Source: Desulforadius tongensis (lineage in GTDB: Bacteria > Bacillota > Desulfotomaculia > Desulfotomaculales > Desulfohalotomaculaceae). From it: DNA of 64,000 nt. The notes beneath the pieces were generated by a model. It saw only the letters and a list, made by a program, of their open reading frames with translations, searched no databases and was not told the DNA's origin. The stretch lies in assembly GCF_016907915.1 (NCBI RefSeq), contig NZ_JAFBCW010000010.1:25918-89917 (forward strand), in the 5' to 3' direction. Made by a program: the position numbers and the translations under genes. Positions 42,560 to 52,624 of the stretch are shown piece by piece (the first letter of the stretch is position 1; each line of letters begins with the position of its first letter).

Positions 42560-42693
42560 TATAATTAATTTGCTGATTACTGTATACGGAAAGCATCCGG
42601 ATACATAGGTTGCCGGTGGTTATGCTGGTGTACCGGCAGCGGGTTAACTGCGGACTATAAATCCCGTCCCTGGTTGGGGGCGGATTTTTTTGT
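42560..42693 (+). promoter_or_regulatory. Structured leader with terminator before pheST
   Basis: Three successive hairpins: GTATaCGG/CCGgATAC (about 42580-42605), GCCGGT/ACCGGC (about 42613-42638) and a terminator ATCCcGTCCC/GGGGGCGGAT (about 42660-42686) followed by TTTTTTT. The last is an intrinsic terminator 117 bases before pheS. A canonical T-box sequence was not found, so the sensing mechanism is unclear. Confidence 0.5.
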
Positions 42694-42809
42694 ATTGGTA
42701 GGTGAAACTTTCTGCCGGGATAAACAGTGTAAACTTTTCTAATAGGCAATAATATTGTAAAATGGTTTAGTGTGGAAATGATTGTTGAATTTTTGTAGGA
42801 GGTAGGGGC

Positions 42810-43832
42810 ATGGAAGAAAAATTGAGAAACCTTGCCACCGAGGCTAAAGAGGCGGTGGAAAAGGCTGCTACATTAAACGAACTGAGCAACCTGCGGGTAA
42901 AGTATTTAGGTAAAAAAGGGCACCTAACCTCAATTTTACGGGGGATGGGCTCTTTATCAGCCGAAGAACGTCCCAGGGTGGGAGCGCTGGCCAATGAGAT
43001 ACGCTCTCAGCTGGAGGTGCTCATTGCTGGTCGTACCCATGAGCTGAAGGAAGCGGAAAGGGAAGAACGGATGGCCCGGGAAACCATTGACGTTACCCTA
43101 CCCGGTAAACCGTTTTTAATAGGCAAAAAGCACCCGTTAACCAAGGTGCAGGAGGAAATAGAGTCTATTTTTTTAGGTATGGGCTTTAACATTGCTGAAG
43201 GGCCGGAAGTGGAGCTGGATTATTACAATTTTGAAGCGCTGAACCTTCCTAAGGATCACCCGGCCCGGGATATGCAGGACACTTTTTTTATCAATCCCGA
43301 AGTGCTGCTGCGCACCCATACTTCTCCGGTGCAGGTACGCACCATGGAAAAAACGGTGCCCAACCTGCCGGTAAAAATCATCTGCCCCGGTAAGGTGTAC
43401 CGCCGGGATGATGATGCCACCCATTCTCCCATGTTTACCCAGGTGGAAGGTCTGGCAGTGGACAAGCGCATTACTTTCAGTGACTTGAAGGGGGTGCTGG
43501 CGGTATTTGCCCGGCAGATGTTTGGTGCTGATACCAAAACCAGGTTTCGCCCCAGTTATTTCCCCTTTACCGAACCCAGTGCCGAGGTGGACATTTCCTG
43601 TGTAATGTGTAAAGGCGCGGGCTGCCGGGTGTGCAGTTACACCGGTTGGCTGGAAATTCTGGGCTGCGGCATGGTGCACCCCAGGGTGCTGGAAATGTCC
43701 GGCTATAACCCGGAAGAAGTGACAGGTTTTGCCTTTGGTATGGGAGTTGAGCGGATTGCCATGCTCAAATACGGTATTGATGACCTGAGGCTGTTTTATG
43801 ACAATGACCTGCGCTTTTTGGCCCAGTTTTAA
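42810..43832 (+). CDS. pheS: Phenylalanine-tRNA ligase, alpha subunit
   Basis: This 340-residue class II catalytic subunit has an N-terminal coiled coil (residues about 1-85), then [19 protein letters not shown], motif 2-like [10 protein letters not shown] and [17 protein letters not shown], and motif 3 [22 protein letters not shown]. It forms the (alpha-beta)2 enzyme with PheT and activates phenylalanine. GGAGGTAGGGG precedes the ATG. The upstream leader with an intrinsic terminator suggests attenuation control. Confidence 0.97.
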   Translation: MEEKLRNLATEAKEAVEKAATLNELSNLRVKYLGKKGHLTSILRGMGSLSAEERPRVGALANEIRSQLEVLIAGRTHELKEAEREERMARETIDVTLPGKPFLIGKKHPLTKVQEEIESIFLGMGFNIAEGPEVELDYYNFEALNLPKDHPARDMQDTFFINPEVLLRTHTSPVQVRTMEKTVPNLPVKIICPGKVYRRDDDATHSPMFTQVEGLAVDKRITFSDLKGVLAVFARQMFGADTKTRFRPSYFPFTEPSAEVDISCVMCKGAGCRVCSYTGWLEILGCGMVHPRVLEMSGYNPEEVTGFAFGMGVERIAMLKYGIDDLRLFYDNDLRFLAQF

Positions 43833-43861
43833 TAAATACCGTTTCAGGAGGTAATAAGTAA

Positions 43862-46282
43862 ATGAGGGTTTCATATAAATGGCTGCAGGAATATGTGGAT
43901 GTTAACATTTCACCGCAGGAGCTGGCCGATCGCCTGACCATGGCCGGGGTGGCGGTGGAGAACGTACATTACCTGGGGGAAGGGATAACTAACGTTGTTA
44001 CCGGCCAAATATTGAAGATTGATCCCCACCCCAATGCCGATAAGCTGGTGATTTGCCAGGTAACCACCGGTGAAGAAGATCGTCTGCAAATTGTTACCGG
44101 GGCCACCAACGTGCGGGAAGGGCATAAGATTCCGGTGGCTAAGGTGGGTGCCAAACTGCCCAGCGGCCTGGTAATTAAAAAGGCTAAGCTGCGGGGGGAG
44201 GTATCCCAGGGGATGCTCTGTTCCGGTCAGGAATTGGGAATAGATAACGGCCTGCTGCCCCCGGAACAGCAGAACGGAATTATGATTCTGCCGCAGGATA
44301 CCCCGTTAAACTTGGATATTGTTGAATATTTAGGTCTTGATGATTACATATTGGAATTGGATTTAACCCCCAACCGCGGGGACTGCCTGTCTATGATTGG
44401 TGTGGCCAGAGAAGTGGCTGCCCTGCTGGGTGTGGAAATGAAAATGCCGGCAGCACCCCTGGAAGAAGGGGAAGAACGGGTTGAGGAATTGGCGGCAATT
44501 GACATTCAGGCTGCTGACCTCTGCCGCCGTTATGTGGGCAGGGTGATAAAGGGGGTTCAAATTGGCCCGTCTCCCTCCTGGATGCAGCAGCGATTGCGGG
44601 CTGCCGGCATTCGTCCCATCAATAACATTGTGGATGTTACCAACTATGTGATGCTGGAGTTGGGACAGCCGCTGCATGCCTTTGATTATGACAAGCTGGC
44701 CGGCCATCGCATTATTGTACGCCGGGCTAAGGAAAATGAATCCATTAAGACTTTGGACCAACAGGAGCGCCCGTTAAATGAAAACATGCTGGCCATTTGC
44801 GATGCCGGGGGGCCGGTGGCGGTGGCCGGTGTGATGGGTGGTTTGGACAGTGAAGTGACCGCTGAGACAGTTAATGTACTGATAGAATCTGCCTATTTTG
44901 ATCCCGTTAGTGTGCGCCGCACATCCAAGGCGCTGGGGCTGCGCTCGGAATCTTCTGCCCGGTTTGAAAAGGGAATTGATATTGGCGGCTGTGTGCGGGC
45001 GGCAGACAGGGCAGCATATTTGATGCAGCAGCTGGCCGGCGGTACGGTGGCCAGGGGGGTTATTGACAGCTATCCTGAGCCGGTGGTGGAAAAGACGGTA
45101 AAACTGCGCCCGGCCCGGGTGGAGCATGTGCTGGGCATACCGGTGGAAGAACAAAAGATAGTGGATATTCTCACTGCGCTGCAGTTTAAAGTACAGCGGG
45201 AGGGAGAAAACCTGCTGGTGACGGTTCCCACCTTCCGGCCCGATGTCAGTATTGAAGTTGACTTGATAGAAGAAGTAGCCCGGGTATATGGTTACAATCA
45301 GGTTCCGGATACCCTTATTTATGGTCCCGCTACCCAGGGCAAACGCAGCGAAAATCAGCAGTTGGTTTATGATATTAGAAACATTTTGGTGGGCTGCGGC
45401 CTGACCGAAGTGATTACCTATGGCTTTGTCAGCCCTAAAGTGGCTGATTTGATGAACCTGCCCCAGGACAGTAAGTTTAGAAATGTGCTGGTGCTGCAGA
45501 ATCCCTTGAGTGAAGAGCAGTCTGTAATGCGTACCGTTTTGGTGCCCAACCTGCTGGAAGTGCTGAAGCGAAACCACAACCGCCAAATTCAAAACGGTGC
45601 TATTTTTGAGATCGGACGGGTATTTTATCCCCGGGAAGGGCAGAATTTACCGGAGGAGCGGCTGGTGCTGGCCATGGTATTCTCCGGTTACACAGAAAAA
45701 TCCTGGAACAGTGAAGCGGAGCCCATGGATTTCTTCTTTGCTAAGGGCGTGGTAGAAAAACTGTTTGCCGGCATTGGGCTGGTGGAGGCTCGGTTTGTGC
45801 GTCATACAGATCCCAGTTTCCATCCCGGTCGTACCGCTGCCATTGAAGTAAAGGGTAAAACCATCGGTGTGTTAGGGGAGCTGCACCCCAATGTGCTGGA
45901 AAACTACGGACTTCCCCACAGAGCGGTGGCCTGTAAAATAGATCTGTTGGATTTAATAGAAACGGAACTGCAAAAGCCCCGGTACCAGCCGCTGCCCAAG
46001 TTTCCAGCGGTGGAGCGTGACCTGGCGGTGGTGGTGAAACAAGAAGTACAAACCCGGGACATGATTGACGTTATAAATAAGGCCGCGGGCAAAATTTTAA
46101 AGAGTGTCAGTGTTTTTGACGTTTACCGGGGTGCCCAGGTACAGGAAGGATATAAGAGCCAGGCCTTCTCACTGCTGTTCCAGGCGCCGGACCGTACGCT
46201 GACGGACGAAGAAGTGGCCAAGCAAACTGAAAAAATATTCCGGGCCTTAAACAAAGAATTTGCGGCGGAACTGAGGAAATAA
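43862..46282 (+). CDS. pheT: Phenylalanine-tRNA ligase, beta subunit
   Basis: This 806-residue subunit has an N-terminal tRNA-binding OB domain (residues about 40-150: PHPNADKLVICQVTTGEED), B3/B4 editing domain (about 210-390), B5 helix-turn-helix, a core class II-like fold, and a C-terminal FDX-ACB anticodon-binding domain (FPAVERDLAVVVKQE onward). It binds tRNA-Phe and removes mischarged Tyr. It follows pheS by 29 bases with AGGAGG. Confidence 0.97.
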   Translation: MRVSYKWLQEYVDVNISPQELADRLTMAGVAVENVHYLGEGITNVVTGQILKIDPHPNADKLVICQVTTGEEDRLQIVTGATNVREGHKIPVAKVGAKLPSGLVIKKAKLRGEVSQGMLCSGQELGIDNGLLPPEQQNGIMILPQDTPLNLDIVEYLGLDDYILELDLTPNRGDCLSMIGVAREVAALLGVEMKMPAAPLEEGEERVEELAAIDIQAADLCRRYVGRVIKGVQIGPSPSWMQQRLRAAGIRPINNIVDVTNYVMLELGQPLHAFDYDKLAGHRIIVRRAKENESIKTLDQQERPLNENMLAICDAGGPVAVAGVMGGLDSEVTAETVNVLIESAYFDPVSVRRTSKALGLRSESSARFEKGIDIGGCVRAADRAAYLMQQLAGGTVARGVIDSYPEPVVEKTVKLRPARVEHVLGIPVEEQKIVDILTALQFKVQREGENLLVTVPTFRPDVSIEVDLIEEVARVYGYNQVPDTLIYGPATQGKRSENQQLVYDIRNILVGCGLTEVITYGFVSPKVADLMNLPQDSKFRNVLVLQNPLSEEQSVMRTVLVPNLLEVLKRNHNRQIQNGAIFEIGRVFYPREGQNLPEERLVLAMVFSGYTEKSWNSEAEPMDFFFAKGVVEKLFAGIGLVEARFVRHTDPSFHPGRTAAIEVKGKTIGVLGELHPNVLENYGLPHRAVACKIDLLDLIETELQKPRYQPLPKFPAVERDLAVVVKQEVQTRDMIDVINKAAGKILKSVSVFDVYRGAQVQEGYKSQAFSLLFQAPDRTLTDEEVAKQTEKIFRALNKEFAAELRK

Positions 46283-46361
46283 CCTAAATTTCATCAGTTT
46301 TAGGCAGGAATTTACTGTATTATACCGAACTAATACTGAAAATCCGTGGGGAGGGGCTTTA

Positions 46362-46637
46362 ATGGCCAGTGAGGAAACCCGGGTTGAAGTGGAAATATGC
46401 GGGGAGTACTACATCCTGAAAGGTAAGGAATCTCCCGAGTATATGCAGATGGTGGCCCAGTATGTAAACCGCAAGATCAAGCAGGTGTCCAGCCGCAATC
46501 CCAGACTGTCCGCTGCCAAAGCGGCGGTTTTGGCGGCCATCAACATTGCCGATGAGTTGAGCAAGCTGCAGGAAGACTACGATGATTTGGTGAAGATGAT
46601 GGATAAGGAAGTGCTGGATTGCGACAAGGATGAATAG
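46362..46637 (+). CDS. zapA: Cell division protein ZapA
   Basis: This 91-residue protein has the N-terminal ZapA domain (RVEVEICGEYYILKGKESPEYMQMVAQYVNRKI, positions 5-37 in essence) and a C-terminal coiled coil (ADELSKLQEDYDDLVKMMDKE). It tethers and bundles FtsZ. The order pheT-zapA-polX-mutS2 matches Bacillus. The ATG follows GGGGAGGGG. A terminator follows. Confidence 0.92.
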   Translation: MASEETRVEVEICGEYYILKGKESPEYMQMVAQYVNRKIKQVSSRNPRLSAAKAAVLAAINIADELSKLQEDYDDLVKMMDKEVLDCDKDE

Positions 46638-46651
46638 TTCAAGGTATAATA

Positions 46652-46697
46652 ACACTCATGAAGCCGGCCGGGGGCGTACTTCATGAGTGTTTCTTTT
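46652..46697 (+). terminator. Intrinsic terminator after zapA
   Basis: ACACTCATGAAG pairs perfectly with CTTCATGAGTGT (46679-46690), followed by TTCTTTT. Confidence 0.82.
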
Positions 46698-46788
46698 GGC
46701 TAGATCGGTATCCTTCGGGGTACAATTTGATAATAAAGGGTGTATTTCCTGCCATAGCAGTTGAATATGCGGTGAGGAGAGATTTGAT

Positions 46789-48498
46789 GTGAAGAATGTG
46801 CAGGTAGCGTGGGTGTTTTACGAAATGGCAGACCTTTTGGAGATTAAAGGGGCTGACTTTTTTAAAATTAGAGCTTACCGCAATGCAGCCAAAGCCATAT
46901 CCCGGCTGGAAAAACCGGTGGAAGAGCTGGTGCGGCAGGGTTTGCTGAACAAGATTCCCGGTATTGGCAAAGCAATCAGTGCCAAAACGGAGGAAATACT
47001 GGAAACAGGTACCTGTAGAGCTTATCAGCAGCTGTTAGAGCAGGTTCCCAGGGGGCTGCTGGAGGTGCGTTTGCTGCCCGGTATCGGTCCTAAAAAGGCC
47101 CGCACCCTGTTTCAAGAGTTGGGGATTACTTCGCTGGAGGAGCTGGAAAAAGCAGCCAGAGAGAGGCGGGTTCGAAAACTCCCCGGTATGAGTGCCAAAA
47201 CCGAATTTGAAATCCTGCGCAGCATCCAGGGTTTAAAGACCGGCCGGAAGGAAATCGTTTTGGGGCTGGCCAGGGATTTGGGCAGTGAACTGGTGGAGTA
47301 TTTATCAACCCTGCCGGCAGTAAAAAAAGTGGAACTGGGGGGCAGTACCAGGCGCTGGAAAGAAACGGTGTCTGATTTGGATATTATAGCGGCCGCGGAA
47401 GATGCGGGGGAAGTACTGTCTGCCCTGGCCAGCCATCCCAGGGTAACGGAAGTGCTGCGGCGGGAGGAAAACCGGATTCAGGTGTTAACCTGGTGGGGGG
47501 TGGAGGTGGACTTAACGGTGGTGCCGCCGGAGCAGTTTATCACTGCCTGGCACCGCAGCACCGGCAGCAGAAAGCATTACCAGCATCTCACCAGGTTGGC
47601 TGAAAGTAAGGGTTTTAAATTGGATCACCGTGCTTTAATAACTCCCGGCGGCCGGCGGCTTGACGTGCACAGCGAGGCCGATATTTACACTCACCTGGGG
47701 TTGGAATATATCCCGCCGGAACTGCGGGAGGATAACGGTGAAATAGAAGCGGCAGAAACAGGAAGTCTGCCCCGGCTGGTGGAATTGGAAGATATAAAGG
47801 GGGATCTGCACACCCACACCACCTGGAGTGATGCCGCCGCGTCGCTGGAGGAAATGGCTGCGGGAGCGAAAAAGAAGGGTTACAGCTATATGGCGGTAAC
47901 TGATCACTCGGGATCATTAAAAATAGCCAACGGCCTCAGTGCGGAGCGGCTGCTGAAGCAGGTTAAAGAAATAGAGAAATTAAATGAACAGCAGCGGGAT
48001 TTCACCGTGTTAACCGGGGTGGAGTGTGACATACTGGCCGACGGCCGGTTGGATCATCCCGATGACCTGCTGGCCCAGCTGGATGTGGTGGTGGCCTCGG
48101 TGCACACCGGCTTTAAGCAGGATAAAGAAACCATGACCAACCGCATCATAGCGGCCATTGAGAATGAACACGTGGATATAATCGGCCATGTCAGCGGCAG
48201 GCTTTTGGGGCGCCGGGGCGGGTATGAGCTGGATATGGAAAGAGTGCTGGAGGCGGCGGCAAAATATGATACCGTAATGGAGATTAATTCTTCCCCCGAC
48301 AGGCTGGATTTAAGTGAAGAAAACGCCAGGCTGGCCAAAGAGCTGGGCGTGAAGGTGGCTATTAACACCGACGCCCACGATCTTAAACGGTTAAATGAAA
48401 TGGAATACGGTGTGGCGGTGGCCAGGAGAGCCTGGCTTACTCCGGATGATGTGGTAAATACTATGGATGTGGAGGATTTGATGAAGAAATTAAAATGA
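46789..48498 (+). CDS. polX: DNA polymerase X / PHP-domain phosphoesterase
   Basis: This 569-residue protein has N-terminal helix-hairpin-helix and pol-beta-like domains ([32 protein letters not shown]), metal ligands in [18 protein letters not shown] and VEVDLTVV, and a C-terminal PHP domain with [41 protein letters not shown] and INTDAHD. It fills short gaps in base-excision repair and the PHP part gives 3'-5' exonuclease and AP activities. GTG 46789 follows GGTGAGGAGA. Its stop overlaps the next ATG (ATGA). Confidence 0.94.
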   Translation: MKNVQVAWVFYEMADLLEIKGADFFKIRAYRNAAKAISRLEKPVEELVRQGLLNKIPGIGKAISAKTEEILETGTCRAYQQLLEQVPRGLLEVRLLPGIGPKKARTLFQELGITSLEELEKAARERRVRKLPGMSAKTEFEILRSIQGLKTGRKEIVLGLARDLGSELVEYLSTLPAVKKVELGGSTRRWKETVSDLDIIAAAEDAGEVLSALASHPRVTEVLRREENRIQVLTWWGVEVDLTVVPPEQFITAWHRSTGSRKHYQHLTRLAESKGFKLDHRALITPGGRRLDVHSEADIYTHLGLEYIPPELREDNGEIEAAETGSLPRLVELEDIKGDLHTHTTWSDAAASLEEMAAGAKKKGYSYMAVTDHSGSLKIANGLSAERLLKQVKEIEKLNEQQRDFTVLTGVECDILADGRLDHPDDLLAQLDVVVASVHTGFKQDKETMTNRIIAAIENEHVDIIGHVSGRLLGRRGGYELDMERVLEAAAKYDTVMEINSSPDRLDLSEENARLAKELGVKVAINTDAHDLKRLNEMEYGVAVARRAWLTPDDVVNTMDVEDLMKKLK

Positions 48499-49100
48499 TG
48501 GGTAGCAAGTCAGACTTTTTAAAACTGCAGCCCCTGGCCAGAGAATTTTATAACCGGGACACAGTTCAGGTGGCCCGGGAACTGCTGGGCTGCCTGCTGG
48601 TACACCACAGCCCGGAGGGGGCTGCCGGCGGGATAATAGTGGAAACCGAAGCCTATACCCAGCATGGTGACCCGGCCTGCCATGCCAGCCGGGGGATGAC
48701 CCCGCGCAACAGGGTAATGTTCGGCCCTCCCGGCCATGCCTATGTGTACTTTACCTATGGCATACACTACTGCTTTAACGCCGTTACCAATGCCGAAGGC
48801 GTGGGGGATGCGGTGCTGATCAGGGCGCTGCAGCCGGAAATAGGTATTCCGCTGATGCAGAAGAGGCGGGGCAGGGAAAGATTAAAGGATTTATGCTCCG
48901 GCCCGGCCAAGCTGGTACAGGCCTTGGGAATGTCCGGGGAACATAACGGTGCCGATTTGACAGCCGGCCCGGTGCGCCTGTATCCCGGTTGGGATAGAGT
49001 GCCGGAGATAGTTACCACCACCCGCATAGGCATCAGAGAAGGGGCGGAACTGCCGCTGCGTTTTTACATTAAAGACAACCCGTATATATCTAAGAAATAA
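48495..49100 (+). CDS. 3-methyladenine DNA glycosylase (MPG/AAG family)
   Basis: This 201-residue protein is an alkyladenine glycosylase: [24 protein letters not shown], the catalytic Glu region [19 protein letters not shown], and [23 protein letters not shown]. It removes alkylated and deaminated purines to start base-excision repair. Its overlap with polX (ATGA) makes a repair pair in one transcript. The length is normal for the Bacillus-type enzyme. MMGS start could be the first or second Met. Confidence 0.93.
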   Translation: MMGSKSDFLKLQPLAREFYNRDTVQVARELLGCLLVHHSPEGAAGGIIVETEAYTQHGDPACHASRGMTPRNRVMFGPPGHAYVYFTYGIHYCFNAVTNAEGVGDAVLIRALQPEIGIPLMQKRRGRERLKDLCSGPAKLVQALGMSGEHNGADLTAGPVRLYPGWDRVPEIVTTTRIGIREGAELPLRFYIKDNPYISKK

Positions 49101-49114
49101 GGAGGCTGTTATTG

Positions 49115-50065
49115 ATGAAACTAAAAGATTTATACAACCTGGCCATTGAAATGGGTATAAAAAACGATCCCCGGGGAGAGGAGGAAGTTAAAAAAATACT
49201 GGGGAAAAACAAAAAGCGCTACGACGAACTAAAAGAAGATGAAAAGAAAGAATTCGATACCGATAAACTGTTCAACCCCTACAGCGATACCAGGGTGCTG
49301 TGCGGGGATATGGAAAAAGATATTAAGCGGGTGCTGGTGGGCATAGACATGGAAGTGGGCGAAGTGCTGCTGGCCGACCGTTTGACAGAGAAAGGCCAAA
49401 GTATTGACCTAATTATAGCTCACCACCCGGAGGGTAAAGCCATGTCTGCCCTGTACGAAGTAATGCACCTGCAGGAGGACATTTTAGCCCGGTATGGTGT
49501 GCCCATCAATGTGGCGGAAGGAATTATGGCCTCCCGCATCGGTGAAGTGCGCCGGGGCTTAATGCCGTTAAACCACAACCGGGCGGTGGATGCGGCAAAA
49601 CTGCTGGGCTACTCCTTTATGTGCATGCACACCGCAGCGGACAACTGCGTGGTTGATTACCTGCAAAAGAAAATTGACGATCAAAAGCCGGAAACACTGG
49701 ACGATATTATAAAACTGCTGAAAGAAGAACCGGAATATGCCGAGGCAGTTAAATATAACGCCGGCCCCACCATTGTGGTTGGTTCTAAAGAACGCCGGGC
49801 CGGAAAGGTATTGGTGGATATGACCGGCGGCACCAGCGGTTCAGAGGATGCATACAATAAACTGCAGCAGGCCGGTGTGGGTACGCTGGTGGTAATGCAT
49901 ATCGGTGAAAAGCACCGCAAAGAGGCAGAAAAGAACCATATTAATGTAATTATCGCCGGCCACATGGCCAGCGATTCCCTGGGAATGAACCTGATCCTGG
50001 ATAAATTTGAAGAGCAGGGTATAGAAGTGATAGCAACTGCCGGATTATTGAGATACAAAAGGTAA
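49115..50065 (+). CDS. NIF3/DUF34-like metal-binding protein
   Basis: This 316-residue protein resembles the NGG1p-interacting factor 3 fold: IIAHHPEGKAMSA supplies a metal-binding His pair, with a second site near MCMHTAADNCV and a conserved VVMHIGEKHRKEAEKNHINVIIAGHMASDS region. It is larger than YqfO-less NIF3 domains because of a helical N-terminus (residues 1-60). Role unclear; family members bind two metals. ATG 49115 is chosen over the adjacent TTG 49112, 7-10 bases after GGAGG. It follows the glycosylase by 14 bases. Confidence 0.8.
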   Translation: MKLKDLYNLAIEMGIKNDPRGEEEVKKILGKNKKRYDELKEDEKKEFDTDKLFNPYSDTRVLCGDMEKDIKRVLVGIDMEVGEVLLADRLTEKGQSIDLIIAHHPEGKAMSALYEVMHLQEDILARYGVPINVAEGIMASRIGEVRRGLMPLNHNRAVDAAKLLGYSFMCMHTAADNCVVDYLQKKIDDQKPETLDDIIKLLKEEPEYAEAVKYNAGPTIVVGSKERRAGKVLVDMTGGTSGSEDAYNKLQQAGVGTLVVMHIGEKHRKEAEKNHINVIIAGHMASDSLGMNLILDKFEEQGIEVIATAGLLRYKR

Positions 50066-50085
50066 GAGAAAACGGGGGATTTAAC

Positions 50086-52614
50086 ATGCACAAACCCGAG
50101 CTCCTGGCCCCAGCCGGTTCATGGGAAGCGCTGGTGGCCGCTGTTCAAAACGGTGCCGATGCCGTTTACCTGGGCGGCCAGGCCTTTAACGCCAGGCAGT
50201 CGGCGGCCAACTTTGACAATGAACAGCTGGCCCAAGCGGTGCGGTACTGCCATGTCCGGGGGGTTAAGGTATATGTCACGGTAAACATTATCATAGCAGA
50301 TGAAGAATTAACAGCAGCGCTGAAATTCCTGCAGTACCTGTACAATATCGGGGTAGACGCGGTTATACTGCAGGATCTGGGTTTAGCCCGGCTGGCAAAA
50401 AAGATGCTGCCGGAACTGCCGCTGCATGCCAGCACCCAAATGACGGTGCACAACACACCCGGGGTAGAGCTTTTGCAGCAGTGGGGCTTCAAGCGTGTTG
50501 TGCTGTCCAGGGAAGTGTCCGGGCAGGGCATTTCCAGCATTAAGAAGAAAACCGGGGCAGATCTGGAGGTCTTTGTCCACGGGGCGCTGTGCGTGTGCTA
50601 TTCCGGGCAGTGCCTGATGTCCAGCCTGATTGGCGGGCGCAGCGGCAACCGGGGCCGCTGCGCCCAACCCTGCCGCCTGCAGTACCGGCTGGTGGACCGG
50701 CGGGGCAGGCCGCTGGTGGACCCGGCCGGGGCCGGGGAATACCTGCTGAGCCCCCGGGATCTAAACCTCAGTGAATACATACCCCAGTTGATTGAAGCTG
50801 GGGTTAACTCCTTTAAAATAGAAGGGCGGATGAAAAGACCGGAATATGTGGCCACCGTTACCCGTGTCTACCGGGAATTAATAGACCAAACGCTGGCAGA
50901 GGGAAGGGTAAATGTTACCCCCCGGCAGGCCCGGGACCTGGAGCAAATATTTAACCGGGACTTTACCACCGGCTACTTTTTGGGCTCGCCCGGGAAAGAA
51001 TTGATGAGCTACAAGCGGCCCAACAACCGGGGAGTGCTGCTGGGACGGGTAAAAGGATTCAAAAAGGGCAGTGACCTGGTGGAAATATCCCTGCAGGAGC
51101 CGCTGCAGGTGGGAGACGGCATAGAGGTATGGGTCACCCGGGGCGGCAGAAAAGGGGTAGAAGTTTCCCGCATTATACATAAAAACAAGCAGGTAAAAAG
51201 CGCGCCGGCGGGAAGCATTGTTTGGATACCAATTCCCGGCCAGGTGGGTCCCGGTGATCGCATTTTTAAAACCCATGACGCCCAATTAATACAAAGGGCC
51301 AAAATCAGCTATACATCCAGCAAAGAAATTCGCAAGATACCGTTAAAATTTACAGTGCGGGTTAAGGTGGGGCAGCCGCTGTATATGAAAGCGGAGGACC
51401 CCCAGGGTATTGTGGTGGAAGCCCGCTCGCCGGAAGTTGGCCAGCAGGCGGAAAAAAGACCCCTCACAGGGGAAATTTTAAAATCACAGTTGGATCGCTT
51501 GGGCAATACTCCCTTTGCACTGGGAGAACTGAACTGTGACATTACGGGGGAGGTAATGTTTCCCCTGCGGGTAATAAACGAGCTGCGCCGCCGGGTGGTG
51601 GAAAAACTGGAGCAAAAGCGCAGCCGGGTCAATGACCGCCCGGTCCTTGATGACAGAGAGTTTGAAAAGCGTTTGAGAAAGCAGCTGGATACCGCCGCCC
51701 GGCACCCGCAGTGCCGGGGAAAAACCAAACTGGCGGTTAACGTGACGGAACTGGCCGCTTTGCAGGCGGCGGTGGATGCCGGGGCTGATGTGGTCTATTT
51801 CGGTGGAGAAAGTTATCGTTCTAAAAAACCGGTTACTTTGGAAGACATAAAAAAAGCGGCCGGTTTGTGCGCCGGCCGTGGGGTAGAGTTCATTTTATCC
51901 ACCCCCCGCATTATGCAGGATGATGAGCTGCAGCGCTTCAGCCGCTTTATGGAACAGGCTTTGCCCTATGTACAGGGCGTGCTGGTGGGCAACCTGGGAT
52001 TGTTAAAGAATTTAAGCTCCCGGCAGTATAAAGGGCTGGTGGCTGATTTTGCCCTTAACGTGTACAACAAATCTTCTGCTGCCAGGTTGGCCGAACTGGG
52101 AGCGGCCCGGGTCACCCTGTCCCCGGAATTGACCATGGCTCAAATTAAAGACTTTGCTCTCCGCTCCCCCCTGCCGCTGGAAACCATCGTCCACGGGGCA
52201 CTGCCGTTGATGGTAACCGAGTACTGTGCCCTGGGCAGCCTGATGGGCGGTTTAACTGCTGAAAACAAGTGCTCCGGACCGTGCAGCAAACATACCTGCG
52301 GCCTGAAGGACCGCAGGGGTGTGATATTTCCCATTGAAGTGGACCGGTTTTGCCACATGCATGTCTTTAACTCCAGGGAGTTGTGTTTGATTGAAGATGT
52401 GGGCCCGCTGGCGGCAGCGGGCATATCCACCCTGCGCGTGGAAGCCGGAATAATGGAGCCCGGCCGGGTGGCAGCGGTGGTGAGAGCTTACCGCCGGGTG
52501 CTGGGAATGTACCCGCTGAAGGAGTGGAAGGAAACCGCCGCTGCAGCGAAGGAAGAACTGGAACAATATTCAGTGGGATTCACCAAAGGACATTACTATC
52601 GTGGAGTAATATAA
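50086..52614 (+). CDS. U32 family peptidase-like protein (RlhA-type) with DUF3656 and second U32-like domain
   Basis: An 842-residue protein. The N-terminal U32 domain has APAGSWEALVAAVQNGADAVYLGG and the Cys-rich HGALCVCYSGQCLMSSLIGG and GRCAQPC, cysteines that bind a 4Fe-4S cluster. A collagenase-like DUF3656 middle follows (about 375-540) and a second U32-like half (about 545-835) with HGALPLMVTEYCALGSLMGG and CSGPCSKHTC. E. coli RlhA, with this architecture, hydroxylates 23S rRNA C2501 using prephenate; proteolysis is unlikely. ATG 50086 lies 20 bases after the NIF3 gene. Confidence 0.87.
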   Translation: MHKPELLAPAGSWEALVAAVQNGADAVYLGGQAFNARQSAANFDNEQLAQAVRYCHVRGVKVYVTVNIIIADEELTAALKFLQYLYNIGVDAVILQDLGLARLAKKMLPELPLHASTQMTVHNTPGVELLQQWGFKRVVLSREVSGQGISSIKKKTGADLEVFVHGALCVCYSGQCLMSSLIGGRSGNRGRCAQPCRLQYRLVDRRGRPLVDPAGAGEYLLSPRDLNLSEYIPQLIEAGVNSFKIEGRMKRPEYVATVTRVYRELIDQTLAEGRVNVTPRQARDLEQIFNRDFTTGYFLGSPGKELMSYKRPNNRGVLLGRVKGFKKGSDLVEISLQEPLQVGDGIEVWVTRGGRKGVEVSRIIHKNKQVKSAPAGSIVWIPIPGQVGPGDRIFKTHDAQLIQRAKISYTSSKEIRKIPLKFTVRVKVGQPLYMKAEDPQGIVVEARSPEVGQQAEKRPLTGEILKSQLDRLGNTPFALGELNCDITGEVMFPLRVINELRRRVVEKLEQKRSRVNDRPVLDDREFEKRLRKQLDTAARHPQCRGKTKLAVNVTELAALQAAVDAGADVVYFGGESYRSKKPVTLEDIKKAAGLCAGRGVEFILSTPRIMQDDELQRFSRFMEQALPYVQGVLVGNLGLLKNLSSRQYKGLVADFALNVYNKSSAARLAELGAARVTLSPELTMAQIKDFALRSPLPLETIVHGALPLMVTEYCALGSLMGGLTAENKCSGPCSKHTCGLKDRRGVIFPIEVDRFCHMHVFNSRELCLIEDVGPLAAAGISTLRVEAGIMEPGRVAAVVRAYRRVLGMYPLKEWKETAAAAKEELEQYSVGFTKGHYYRGVI

Positions 52615-52624
52615 GGGGTGTACT

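Noticed and set aside
42560..42693. T-box leader before pheST
   Set aside because: Only a weak GGGTTAACTGCGG resemblance; no AGGGTGGNACCGCG or plausible Phe specifier loop.
44774..45592. Long antisense ORF within pheT
   Set aside because: It is a shadow of pheT codons, with no start context and no homology visible.
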